Below are positions 23,346-31,315 of a DNA stretch of 47,301 bases, in pieces. Both the position numbers and the translations under genes were made by a program. The number at the start of each line of letters is the position of its first letter. Within the stretch, counting starts at the first letter, position 1. The notes under the pieces are model-generated. The model searched no databases and was not told where the DNA came from. It was given only the letters and a program-made list of their open reading frames with translations. The stretch is from ZC4RG35 sp036375695 (GTDB taxonomy: Bacteria > Actinomycetota > Acidimicrobiia > Spongiisociales > ZC4RG35): NCBI GenBank assembly GCA_036375695.1, contig DASVBU010000017.1, forward strand, positions 1-47,301. The letters run 5' to 3'.

Positions 23346-25153
23346 CTCTCCTCGTCGTCGACACGAAGGGCTGCCACGAAGGCCTCTTGGGGCACCTCCA
23401 CGGAGCCGACCATCTTCATCCGCTTCTTCCCCTCCTTCTGGCGCTGGAGGAGCTTCTTCTTGCGGGTGATGTCACCGCCGTAGCACTTGGCCGTGACGTC
23501 CTTGCGACGGGCCTTCACCGTCTCCCGGCTGATGATCCGTCCCCCGATGGCCGCCTGGATGGGCACGTCGAACAACTGGCGCGGGATCAGGTTGCGGAGA
23601 CGGCCGGTCATCTTGGTGCCGTACTCGTAGGCCTTGTCACGGTGGACGATCGCCGAGAAGGCGTCCACCGGGACGCCGTTGAGCAAGATGTCCACCTTGA
23701 CCAGGTCGGACGGCTTGTAGCCGACCGGTTCGTAGTCCAGGGAGGCGTAGCCCTTGGTCTTCGACTTCAACAGGTCGAAGAAGTCGAAGACGATCTCGGC
23801 CAGCGGGATCTCGAAGTCGAGCTCCACCCGTTCGGGGCCCAGGTAGTTCATGTTGCCGACTATTCCCCGGCGACTCGTGGTCAGCTCCATGATCGGCCCC
23901 ACGTACTCCGACGGGGTGAGGATCATGGTTTTCACATAGGGCTCGGATATCTCGCGCCGGTCGTTGGGCTCGGGTAGGTCCTGCGGGGACTTGATGGTGA
24001 TCTCCGAGCCGTCGTTGAGGGTGACCTTGTACGCCACCGAGGGAGCCGTTGCCACGAGGTCTAGGTCGTACTCCCGCTCCAGACGCTCCCGGACGATCTC
24101 CATGTGGAGGAGCCCGAGGAAGCCGACCCGGAACCCGAAGCCGAGAGCACGAGAGGTCTCCGGCTCCCAGCTGAGCGAGGCGTCGTTGAGACGTAGCTTC
24201 TCCAATGCCTCACGGAGCTTCTCATAGTCCTCCCCGTCCGTTGGGAAGAGCCCCGAGAACACCATCGGCTTCGGCTCCTTGTACCCGGGCAGTGGCTCCT
24301 CGGCCGGGTTGCGGGCGAGGGTGATGGTGTCGCCGACCTTGATTCGGTCGATCTCCTTGACACCTGTGATCAGGTACGCCACCTCGCCGGGGCCCACCTG
24401 GGCCACCGGAACGGCCTTGGGGGTGAGAAAGCCGATCTCGTTGGCGTCGTGGGTCTCCCCCGTTGCCATGAACTTGATCACGTCGCCCGCGCCGAGACGA
24501 CCATCGACGACCCGGACGTAGCAGACGACCCCGCGGAAGGCGTCGAAATAGGAGTCGAAGACGAGGGCCCGGAGCGGGGCATCGGGGTCACCCTGCGGTG
24601 GTGGGACCTGGGCGACCAGGGCCTCGAGCAGCTCGTCGACCCCCTGGCCGGTCTTGGCGGAGAGGCGCAGGACCGACTCGATGTCGCCCCCGAGGATGTT
24701 GACCATCTCCGCTGCCACGCGTTCGGGGTCGGCAGCCGGCAGGTCGATCTTGTTGATCGCCGGGATCACCTCGAGACCGGCCTCGATCGCCAGATAGGCG
24801 TTGGCCAGCGTCTGCGCCTGGACACCCTGGGCGGCGTCGGCCAGGAGGAGGGCGCCCTCGCACGCGGCCAGCGAGCGGGACACCTCGTAGGAGAAATCGA
24901 CGTGACCCGGCGTGTCGATGAGGTTGAGGACGTATTCCTGGCCGTCGGATGCCCGATACGGGAGGCGGACGGTCTGCGCCTTGATGGTGATGCCGCGTTC
25001 CCGTTCCAGGTCCATGGTGTCGAGGAGCTGCTCCCGCATCTCGCGCGCGTCGACCGCGCCCGTACGTTCCAGGAGGCGGTCCGCCAGAGTGGACTTCCCG
25101 TGATCGATATGGGCGATGATGGAGAAGTTTCTGATGCGCGCTTGATCGGTCAT
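23342..25153 (-). CDS. lepA: Elongation factor 4 (LepA)
   Basis: The GTPase domain starts MTDQARIRNFSIIAHIDHGK, with LIDTPGHVDFSYEV and NKIDL motifs. EF-G-like domains follow, and the LepA-specific C-terminal domain ends KEGKKRMKMVGSVEVPQEAF. The length of 603 aa is standard. ATG 25153 is chosen because family starts align there; TTG 25183 would extend into a GTAC repeat. No ribosome binding site is seen. LepA acts in 30S assembly and back-translocation under stress. It is the first gene of the long minus-strand block. Confidence 0.96.
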   Translation of the reverse strand: MTDQARIRNFSIIAHIDHGKSTLADRLLERTGAVDAREMREQLLDTMDLERERGITIKAQTVRLPYRASDGQEYVLNLIDTPGHVDFSYEVSRSLAACEGALLLADAAQGVQAQTLANAYLAIEAGLEVIPAINKIDLPAADPERVAAEMVNILGGDIESVLRLSAKTGQGVDELLEALVAQVPPPQGDPDAPLRALVFDSYFDAFRGVVCYVRVVDGRLGAGDVIKFMATGETHDANEIGFLTPKAVPVAQVGPGEVAYLITGVKEIDRIKVGDTITLARNPAEEPLPGYKEPKPMVFSGLFPTDGEDYEKLREALEKLRLNDASLSWEPETSRALGFGFRVGFLGLLHMEIVRERLEREYDLDLVATAPSVAYKVTLNDGSEITIKSPQDLPEPNDRREISEPYVKTMILTPSEYVGPIMELTTSRRGIVGNMNYLGPERVELDFEIPLAEIVFDFFDLLKSKTKGYASLDYEPVGYKPSDLVKVDILLNGVPVDAFSAIVHRDKAYEYGTKMTGRLRNLIPRQLFDVPIQAAIGGRIISRETVKARRKDVTAKCYGGDITRKKKLLQRQKEGKKRMKMVGSVEVPQEAFVAALRVDDEER

Positions 25154-25180
25154 ACGAATCGAGGATCTCGGGCCCGAGGC

Positions 25181-25242
25181 CAAGTACCCGGTACTTGGTA
25201 CTTGGATCTGGTCCCAGTACCCGGTACCCAGTACTCAGTACC
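25181..25242. repeat. GTAC-type intergenic repeat, long copy
   Basis: Seven GTAC tetramers occur in about 62 nt between lepA and rpsT, as variations on CAAGTACC, GTACTTGG and CAGTACCC. The arrangement can form several alternative hairpins. It is related to the copies at 12335-12350 and 12786-12829. Confidence 0.65.
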
Positions 25243-25276
25243 TGTTTGGCATTGTAAGTAGCGGCCGGTGCACTGC

Positions 25277-25282
25277 TACCTT
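25277..25282 (+). promoter_or_regulatory. -10 element of rpsT
   Basis: TACCTT ends 11 nt before ATG 25294; the sequence between is pyrimidine-rich (TCCCGCGTCAC) and has no ribosome binding site. TTGTAA 19 nt upstream is a possible -35. It fits the near-leaderless pattern of several neighbours. Confidence 0.4.
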
Positions 25283-25293
25283 TCCCGCGTCAC

Positions 25294-25542
25294 ATGGCGA
25301 ACATCAAGTCCCAGAAGAAGCGCAATCGCCAGAACGAAGTTCGTCGTCTGCGCAACAAATCGGTCAAGAGCGATCTGAAGACGGCCATCAAGAAGGCCCA
25401 GACCGCCGAGGGCGAGGAGGCCGCCGAGGCGTTCCGGGCCGCCCAGAAGAAGATCGACCAGGCGGCGTCGAAGGGCGTGTTGCACCCCCGCACGGCGGCG
25501 CGCAAGAAGTCGCGCCTCTCGAAATCTGTTTCAGCTAGCTGA
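25294..25542 (+). CDS. rpsT: 30S ribosomal protein S20
   Basis: The 82-aa basic protein starts MANIKSQKKRNRQNEVRRLR and has the KGVLHPRTAARKKSRL end typical of S20, which binds 16S rRNA in the 30S body. It is divergent from lepA, the usual neighbour. The last six codons and the stop lie inside a perfect palindrome, so the final residues SVSAS are set partly by that structure. No ribosome binding site is present. Confidence 0.95.
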   Translation: MANIKSQKKRNRQNEVRRLRNKSVKSDLKTAIKKAQTAEGEEAAEAFRAAQKKIDQAASKGVLHPRTAARKKSRLSKSVSAS

Positions 25543-25552
25543 AACAGATTTC
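25521..25552. terminator. Perfect 32-nt palindrome spanning the rpsT stop codon
   Basis: GAAATCTGTTTCAGCT (25521-25536) is exactly the reverse complement of AGCTGAAACAGATTTC (25537-25552), with no loop bases beyond the centre. The rpsT TGA (25540-25542) is inside the right arm. An RNA hairpin of about 14 bp would follow the last sense codons, and the descending arm is TTTC-rich. It may act as a terminator for rpsT and for holA from the other side. Confidence 0.7.
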
Positions 25553-25625
25553 TCGGGATTTCTCCCCCGCTTGTGGGGGAGTGGCCCGAAGGGCCGAGGG
25601 GGCCGGTTCCCTCCAGCGAAGCCGG
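25553..25625 (+). repeat. REP-like intergenic repeat, copy 2
   Basis: It has the element order of copy 1: GGATTTCTCCCCC, loop, GGGGGAG, then TGGCCCGAAGGGCCGAGGGG and GCGAAGCCGGC. It directly follows the rpsT palindrome and fills the gap before the holA 3' end. Confidence 0.7.
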
Positions 25626-25640
25626 CGACGTGACTTCTGC

Positions 25641-26621
25641 TCATCGATACCAGTGGCACATCGCCACGGTGAGACGTTCCAGAGTCACCCGATGGGTCTC
25701 TTCGGGCTCCGTCTTCATCGCCCGGTCGGCTCGTAGCAACGCTTCCTGGGCCCGTCGCAACGAGCTCTCCCGGGTTCGGTTGCGTCGCTGCCACAGCATC
25801 GCCAACTGACGGTCGGAGCCCCCGCCAACCCACTCCCTGAACGTCGCCTCGTCGGGAGCGGCGCTGGCCAGCGCCCTCCGCTTCAAATCGGTCTCGAGGG
25901 TGGCCAGATAGACCAGCGGGTGACCATGAACCAGGAAGTCCGAGAGTCTTCGTAGCGCCTCCGCCACGTCGCCTTTGGATATGGCGTCGGTGATGTGCCA
26001 CGCGGGCTCGTCCGGACGGTTGCGGAACCGGTCGCGGACCATCTTCTCGGTGATCTCCGGCCCGACCTCGACCAGTTGGTCGAGCGCCCGGCCGATGCTC
26101 CCGGTATCGGTCCCGTATCGAGCGACCAGCGCATCGACCGCGCCCTGCTCCAGCTTCAGCCCACGCTTCTTCGCCTCGGGGACGATCCATTTCGGCACGT
26201 CCCTCTCCCACATCTTGCCCACCGTGACACTGGTGCCACGCACCTTGGCGATCGACGCCACGGCCGCGGGGAGTCTTCCCGAAGTCAGCACCACGATCTC
26301 ATTGGAAGCCAGGTCGGCTCCGTCGAGAAGCCCGGCGAGCACGGTCGCCTCGGCCACCTGGAGGTTCTGGGCGTCGACGAGGAGCAGGCCTTGACGCTCG
26401 CCGAACAGAGACCCCGACTGGAGGAACGGGACGATGGGCTCCAACTCGACCCGCAGGGTGCCATCACCCTCCTCCCCTGCCCCACGTCCGGGGACGTCGA
26501 TCCTGAACACCTGGGACCGGTCGATGTCGCTCTCGATGAAGTGCTTCTGGGCGATCTCGAGCATCCGGTCGCGTTCACCGGGCCCACCATCGGACGGCCC
26601 CGAGACGATCACCAGCGACAT
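25641..26621 (-). CDS. holA: DNA polymerase III delta subunit
   Basis: At 326 aa it has the three-domain plan of HolA: an N-terminal ATPase-like fold without functional P-loop (MSLVIVSGPSDGGPGERDRM), a middle block GLLLVDAQNLQVAEATVLAG, AYERG-less WERDVPKWIVPEAKKRG and GTDTGSIGRALDQLVEVG, and a C-terminal helical collar. It is the clamp-loader subunit that opens the beta clamp. It starts 4 nt after the dihydropteroate-synthase-like gene, with TACCTT 6 nt before ATG and no ribosome binding site. In actinobacteria holA commonly lies near comEC and rpsT, as here. Confidence 0.9.
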   Translation of the reverse strand: MSLVIVSGPSDGGPGERDRMLEIAQKHFIESDIDRSQVFRIDVPGRGAGEEGDGTLRVELEPIVPFLQSGSLFGERQGLLLVDAQNLQVAEATVLAGLLDGADLASNEIVVLTSGRLPAAVASIAKVRGTSVTVGKMWERDVPKWIVPEAKKRGLKLEQGAVDALVARYGTDTGSIGRALDQLVEVGPEITEKMVRDRFRNRPDEPAWHITDAISKGDVAEALRRLSDFLVHGHPLVYLATLETDLKRRALASAAPDEATFREWVGGGSDRQLAMLWQRRNRTRESSLRRAQEALLRADRAMKTEPEETHRVTLERLTVAMCHWYR

Positions 26622-26625
26622 GGTC

Positions 26626-27435
26626 TCAAGGTAGCGGCGCCGACCGACCGAAAAGCTCGACCAGGTCGCAGGCGACCTCGACGTCGTGGGCCCGGATGAT
26701 GTCGGCCTCGTGCTCCAGGGCGAGCGTGATGTAGGCGACCACCCGGTGCAGCTCCTGCTTGCGCGGGATGGGGATGAGGAGGGGGCGGCCCAATTTCCTG
26801 AGGTGGGTGGAGTCCATGATCACCTCGAGCTGCATCCGGGTGTAGGCCCGGTAGTTGCCGCGGTAGTTCAGGGCGATTCCCGGGTCGAGGATCACATTTT
26901 CGATGCCGTCGGCGGTCAGCTCGTCGAGCCGATGGCGGAACCAGGCCGCGGTGCGCTCCGCCTTGTCCTCCCTGATCTCAACCGCACCGACGTCGTGGGG
27001 ATTGGCTCCCTCCACGTAGACGACGACAGAGGACACGCCCCGGTCGGCGACCACTTTCCGCATCTCGGGGTCTGACAGGCCACCGGTGTCGTTGACCAGG
27101 ACCGCACCGGCGTCGACGGCTGCCGCGGCGACCTCGGGCTTCCAGGTGTCGATGGAGACGAGGTGGCCTGCGGCCACCAGAGCCTCGATGGCGGGCACGG
27201 CCCGGGCGATCTCCTCCTGTGCCGCGATCGTCGGATTCTCGTAGTGGGATGACTGGCCGCCGACGTCGATGATGGTGGCTCCCCACTCGCGATAGCGGTC
27301 TGCCATCCGAACCGCCTCGTCTGGTGTCTCGGCGATCGTGTGCTTGTTGCGCGACTCCGGCGAGAGGTTGATCACCCCCATGACGTGGGTAACGCCGCCG
27401 AGTGGCAGTTCGGTATCGCCGAGGACGAAGGTCAC
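26626..27435 (-). CDS. Dihydropteroate synthase-like protein, divergent
   Basis: The TIM-barrel landmarks of FolP are recognisable: MGVINLSPES (N23), GATIIDVGGQSS, VSIDTWKPEVA (D96), VLVNDTGGLSDPEM (N115), ILDPGIALNY (D184), IPRKQ (K226) and IIRAHDVEVA (R248, H250). Most pterin-binding residues are therefore kept. However, the flexible loop that normally reads TPDSFSDGG is replaced by SPESRNKHTIAE, the GES sugar-like motif is GQS, and the SRK motif is PRK. Activity on p-aminobenzoate is uncertain: it may be the sole folate enzyme of the lineage or a FolP2-like paralog. GTG 27435 follows TAACCT by 7 nt. It lies 4 nt upstream of holA. Confidence 0.75.
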   Translation of the reverse strand: MTFVLGDTELPLGGVTHVMGVINLSPESRNKHTIAETPDEAVRMADRYREWGATIIDVGGQSSHYENPTIAAQEEIARAVPAIEALVAAGHLVSIDTWKPEVAAAAVDAGAVLVNDTGGLSDPEMRKVVADRGVSSVVVYVEGANPHDVGAVEIREDKAERTAAWFRHRLDELTADGIENVILDPGIALNYRGNYRAYTRMQLEVIMDSTHLRKLGRPLLIPIPRKQELHRVVAYITLALEHEADIIRAHDVEVACDLVELFGRSAPLP

Positions 27436-27477
27436 CCACCGGAGGTTAGGGATGCGTGCCGAGAACCCGCAGGGGTC

Positions 27478-27936
27478 TCAGGCCACGGTCGGATCGACCC
27501 TCGTTTTCCCGGCCACGTTGGCGAGCATGCGACTCAGGGTCTCCCTGAGCAGGGCGAGGTCCTCTTCCGGGACCCCTTCGCGGAGCCGTCTGTCGAAATC
27601 CATGGCGGCCGTCCTGACACGGTCGAAGAGGGCGTGACCTTCCGTCGTCAGTTCGATCCGCTGCACCCGGCGATCCTCCGACGCCCGATAACGCCGGATC
27701 AGACCCGCCTCCTCCATGGCGTTGAGGTGATGGGTGAGCGTCGCGTCTTGCACCCCCACCCGCTCGGCGATCTCCCGCTGGCTGGCACCGGGATGGTCGA
27801 TGAGGGCGAGCAACACGAACCAGAGGGGCCTGGAGCCGCCGGCCTCGGCGAGCGTGGCCTCGAACTCTCGGGATATCGCCGTCACGACGTCCCAGAGATA
27901 CCGCCCGATCGGAGTCTCGCCATCTGGGTTGCCCAC
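27478..27936 (-). CDS. MarR-family transcriptional regulator
   Basis: The winged helix-turn-helix is clear: GASQREIAERVGVQDATLTH, HLNAMEEAGLIRRYRASED, RRVQRIELTTEGHALFDRV (50-107), flanked by dimerisation helices. GTG 27936 gives 152 aa, the family norm; ATG 27975 is an alternative with an internal GGAGG. It is divergent from the FAD-oxidase gene. An inverted repeat in the shared gap is a likely operator, so it probably represses the oxidase and itself, released by a small phenolic or alkaloid-like ligand (inference from family). Confidence 0.88.
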   Translation of the reverse strand: MGNPDGETPIGRYLWDVVTAISREFEATLAEAGGSRPLWFVLLALIDHPGASQREIAERVGVQDATLTHHLNAMEEAGLIRRYRASEDRRVQRIELTTEGHALFDRVRTAAMDFDRRLREGVPEEDLALLRETLSRMLANVAGKTRVDPTVA

Positions 27937-27975
27937 GAGCCTGAGTCTATCCCGAACCGTTAGGCCTCCAATCAT

Positions 27976-28004
27976 TTGACATCTAATCCTTAGATATCTA
28001 CCTT
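27976..28004. promoter_or_regulatory. Divergent promoter/operator between marR and the FAD oxidase
   Basis: TTGACA (27976-27981) and TACCTT (27999-28004), 17 nt apart, form a good plus-strand promoter for the oxidase. The spacer contains ATCTAA-TCC-TTAGAT (27981-27995), a perfect 6-bp inverted repeat, and the palindrome TAGATATCTA (27991-28000). A MarR dimer bound here would cover the promoter. Confidence 0.6.
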
Positions 28005-28024
28005 TCGAGCGAGAGGAGGCAGAC

Positions 28025-29365
28025 ATGACGAGCGAGAACAACGGGTCCCCCGTCTTGAAGCGTCTCGAGACCGAGGTGCGGGGAACCTTGATCACTCCGA
28101 CGTCCGGCGAGTACGACACCGCCAGGGAACTGATGATGGTCGGCCGCGACCCCCGTCCCTTGGCGTTGATCAGACCGGCGGACGTCGGCGACATGGCCAG
28201 CGCGATATCCGTCCTTGCCGACGAGGGCGCGCCGTTCGTGATCCGAGGCGGCGGGCATCACCCGGCAGCGTGGGCCGCCGGCGACGGGGTCTACGTACTC
28301 GACACCCGCGCCATGAAAGGCATCGATGTGGACGTGGACGCCCGCACCGTCACGGTGGAGGCCGGCGTGACCACCGGTGAGTGCACGGACGCCACGTCGA
28401 AGTTCGGGCTGGTGACCGGCTTCGGGGATACCCCAACCGTCGGTGTCGCCGGTCTGACACTGGGTGGTGGCGTCGGCTATCTGAGCCGCGCCCACGGCCT
28501 CACCGTCGACAACCTGCTCGGTGCCGACGTGGTCACCGCCGACGGGCAGGTGATCCATGCCGACCCGGACGAGCACCAGGACCTGTTCTGGGCGATACGC
28601 GGTGGAGGTAGGGGCTACGGCGCGGTGGCCCGCCTCCGGTTCGCCCTGCGGGAGGTGTCGGACATCTACGGAGGCAGGCTCCTCTTCATGGCCACGCCCG
28701 AGGTCCTGTACCAGCTGGTGGCGGCGGCGATGGAGGCGCCAGAAGGCCTGTCCACCATCGTCCAGGTGATGACCGCCCCACCGGTGCCTTTCCTTCCGCC
28801 CGAGATACACGGTCGGCCGATCATCGCCCTGCCCGGCTGCTTTCTGGGGGACGAGGAAGCCGGCAGGCAGGCGTACGCGCCCCTGCGAGGAGTCGCCGCG
28901 CCGGTGATCGACGCCGTGGCAACGACTCCGTATCGCTCCCTACTCGAGGAGCCGCCCGGGCCGCCATTGCCCGTTCGCTTCGCCAGTGGATTCCGCGACA
29001 CCTGGGACCTGTCGACGGCGGAGACGGTGTTGGAGATGATCACGGAGCCGGCCCAGGGGATGCGGGCCGTGCAGCTCCGACCCCTGGGCGGAGCGATTGC
29101 GGATGTGGCGCCGGAGGACACTGCGTTCCGCCATCGCAATCGCCGCCTCCTGCTCTGGTTCATGGGCGGGCACATGGGCCGAGACGATCTGCCCGACGCC
29201 GCCGACTGGTTGGACCGCGCCCGCGGCCGTCTCGCCGAGGGGCCGGACGCCTTCTCGAGCTTCATGGGTGATGACCAGAAGGTCGAGGAGGCCTTTCCCG
29301 GGAGCACCTGGGATCGCCTGCTGGCGGTCAAGAGCGCCTACGACCCCCGCGGGGTGTTCGGCTAG
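28025..29365 (+). CDS. FAD-linked oxidoreductase (BBE/6-hydroxynicotine-oxidase-like), covalent flavin
   Basis: The PCMH-type FAD domain has RGGGHHPAAWA (74-84). H78 aligns with the histidine that is 8-alpha-linked to FAD in 6-hydroxy-D-nicotine oxidase. GFGDTPTVGVAGLTLGGGVG lacks the Cys used for bicovalent attachment in berberine-bridge enzymes, so a single covalent bond is expected. AIRGGGRGYGAV and a C-terminal BBE motif (SAYDPRGVFG) follow. It oxidises an unknown small molecule with O2. GAGGAGG sits 6 nt before ATG 28025. The last 426 nt lie opposite the comEC open frame. Control by the divergent MarR protein is likely. Confidence 0.9.
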   Translation: MTSENNGSPVLKRLETEVRGTLITPTSGEYDTARELMMVGRDPRPLALIRPADVGDMASAISVLADEGAPFVIRGGGHHPAAWAAGDGVYVLDTRAMKGIDVDVDARTVTVEAGVTTGECTDATSKFGLVTGFGDTPTVGVAGLTLGGGVGYLSRAHGLTVDNLLGADVVTADGQVIHADPDEHQDLFWAIRGGGRGYGAVARLRFALREVSDIYGGRLLFMATPEVLYQLVAAAMEAPEGLSTIVQVMTAPPVPFLPPEIHGRPIIALPGCFLGDEEAGRQAYAPLRGVAAPVIDAVATTPYRSLLEEPPGPPLPVRFASGFRDTWDLSTAETVLEMITEPAQGMRAVQLRPLGGAIADVAPEDTAFRHRNRRLLLWFMGGHMGRDDLPDAADWLDRARGRLAEGPDAFSSFMGDDQKVEEAFPGSTWDRLLAVKSAYDPRGVFG

Positions 29366-31315
29366 GTCGATCACCACGTCGCCCTGCTGATCGGTGCGGA
29401 GCACCCTGGCGCCGGAGGCCTCCAGAACGTCCACCACCCAGTCCGCGGGATGACCGAACGTGTTGGCGCCGACCGAGACGATCGCCAGGTCGGCGCCAAC
29501 CGACACCAGCCACTCGGGGTCGGACGTGGCGCCGCCGTGATGAGGGACCTTGAGGACGCCGGCCTGCAGGCCCGAGAGCTCCTCCTGCGCCGTCACCTCG
29601 ATGTCACCCGAGAGGAGCATCGTCCGCGCCGGGCCACGCACCATGAGCACGATGGATTGGTCGTTGGCCGCCTTGTAGCGACGCCGGGGACCGACCACCT
29701 CGATCTCCAGGGCACCCAGATTCCACACCTCCCCCGGGGACGGCGAGCGCACGGGGACTCCCGCGTCGGCGGCCGCCTTCAGGAGGTCGTCGGAATCCTC
29801 CGTCGCATGCGGTTCGAAGTCGGCCCACAGGTCCCCCACCGGCCACTCTTCCACCACCGGGATCAACCCGGCGACATGGTCGGCGTGAACGTGAGTGGCG
29901 ACCACCAGCTCCAGGTGGCTGACACCGTATGAACGGAGCGCATGGACGATGGCCACCGGATCGGGGCCACCGTCGACCAGCGCGAACCGACCCTCCCCTC
30001 CATGGATGAGGATGGCGTCCCCCTGGCCGACGTCGAGCACGACGACGCCGTGATCGGGCAATGTCTTCGAACCGCCCAGGACGAAGACGAGCACCAGCAC
30101 GGCAGCGCCAACGGCGAGCGGGATCCTGACCCTCGGGAAGCGAGCAGCGACGAAGAGGCCGAGCAGGAGGACGGCGACCAGGAGTGTGCCGCCCTGAGGC
30201 CAGACCGAGGCTCCTCGGGCCAGTTCGAGCACGAGGCTCGCCAGATGCGAGCCGAGATCGAGGGCGAACGGCACACCGGCCACTCCTACCGACGCGAGGA
30301 TGGTCGCCGCCGAGACCAGAGGCGTGGCGACCAGGTTCGCCAGCGGTGAGAAGACCGGAACCGTCCCGAAGTGGGCCAGGAGCAGCGGGGCCACGGCTGC
30401 CTGGGCGCCAATGGTCACCAGCAGGGCGCGTGCCACCTTGCCGCCTGCGGTCGGCCAGCGTCCACCGACGAGCACACCTGCCGTAGCAGCCACGGAGAGT
30501 TGAAACCCGACGCTCGCAGCCAGGCCGGGGTCGGTCGCCAGTAGGCCGATCACCGCCACCCCCAGCATCTGCCACGCATCGAGGGCGACCCCCACGAGCC
30601 GCCCCGCCAGGGCCATCCCGGCCATGACCGAGGCACGCATCACCGACGGCTCGAACCGCGTGGCGGCGGCGTACACCGGCAGGGCGACGAGTCCCAACAA
30701 GGCCCGCCGTCTCGGTCCCATCGCCAGCGGACCGGCGGCGACGAAGAGCAACCCGAGGAACAGGGCGACGTTGGAGCCGCTGACGGCGACGAAGTGGGAC
30801 AGCCCGGCGAGCCTCATCGCCTCCTCGTCGGACGGGTCCATCTCGCTGGTGTCGCCGATGAGAAAGCCGGCGAGGAGGGCTCGAGCGTCGTCGAACGGAG
30901 CAAGACGCTCCATGACCTCGCCGCGGATGGCGTTGCCGACGATCAGATGAGGCGCGACCGGTGTCGCCACCCGAGCCAGGTGACGCACCCTGATCGCCGA
31001 CGAATGCCAGACGCCTCTCGCCTTGCCGACACGACCGGTGGCGATGCCCTCGACCCTGACCACCTCACCGGTGACCAGGTCGACATCCTCTTCGAGGTCG
31101 AGGAGCACGACCCTCCCGTCCGCCTCGCCGAGGGCGTACGGGCCGTAGCGGCCCGCGATCGTGTCCGTGACCATGACCACCAGGAGATCGACCTGACCCG
31201 GTGGAAGTGCTTCTGGTTGGGCGGGCGATCCGAACACCGCGGCGAGGGCCCAGGTCATGCCCGCCACCGCCAGCCACGGACGCGACCGGGCGGGCGGCAA
31301 TGCGGGATGGCTCAC
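28940..31315 (-). CDS. comEC: DNA internalisation competence protein ComEC/Rec2
   Basis: The protein has an OB-like N-terminal region (about 40-115), the ComEC membrane channel (about 140-420, with GLSHFVAVSGSNVAL) and a metallo-beta-lactamase domain: VVVLDVGQGDAILIHGG, DGG, THVHADH (474-480), SGDI, KVPHHGG. The family pulls single-stranded DNA through the membrane. The expected end is near residue 651 (GDVVIDL). Here the frame continues for about 140 codons, entirely antisense to the FAD oxidase, with an Arg-rich low-complexity composition that looks non-coding. Either the natural stop was lost, or a base error hides it. The first helical segment is shortened relative to other ComECs. It overlaps comEA by 4 nt. 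Confidence 0.88.
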   Translation of the reverse strand: MSHPALPPARSRPWLAVAGMTWALAAVFGSPAQPEALPPGQVDLLVVMVTDTIAGRYGPYALGEADGRVVLLDLEEDVDLVTGEVVRVEGIATGRVGKARGVWHSSAIRVRHLARVATPVAPHLIVGNAIRGEVMERLAPFDDARALLAGFLIGDTSEMDPSDEEAMRLAGLSHFVAVSGSNVALFLGLLFVAAGPLAMGPRRRALLGLVALPVYAAATRFEPSVMRASVMAGMALAGRLVGVALDAWQMLGVAVIGLLATDPGLAASVGFQLSVAATAGVLVGGRWPTAGGKVARALLVTIGAQAAVAPLLLAHFGTVPVFSPLANLVATPLVSAATILASVGVAGVPFALDLGSHLASLVLELARGASVWPQGGTLLVAVLLLGLFVAARFPRVRIPLAVGAAVLVLVFVLGGSKTLPDHGVVVLDVGQGDAILIHGGEGRFALVDGGPDPVAIVHALRSYGVSHLELVVATHVHADHVAGLIPVVEEWPVGDLWADFEPHATEDSDDLLKAAADAGVPVRSPSPGEVWNLGALEIEVVGPRRRYKAANDQSIVLMVRGPARTMLLSGDIEVTAQEELSGLQAGVLKVPHHGGATSDPEWLVSVGADLAIVSVGANTFGHPADWVVDVLEASGARVLRTDQQGDVVIDLAEHPAGVVGALDRQQAIPGAPGKGLLDLLVITHEAREGVRPLGETAAGAVQPVGGVGQIVSAHVPAHEPEQEAAIAMAERSVLRRHIRNRSAQGSELHGPHPLGRLRDHLQHRLRRRQVPGVAESTGEANGQWRPGRLLE

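Noticed and set aside
25181..25242. GTAC-rich repeat as a CRISPR array.
   Set aside because: Units are short, irregular and lack unique spacers of constant length; no cas genes are present.
22140..25300. CIRCE or HAIR operators near the hrcA/dnaJ genes.
   Set aside because: No match to either consensus on either strand in the intergenic regions.
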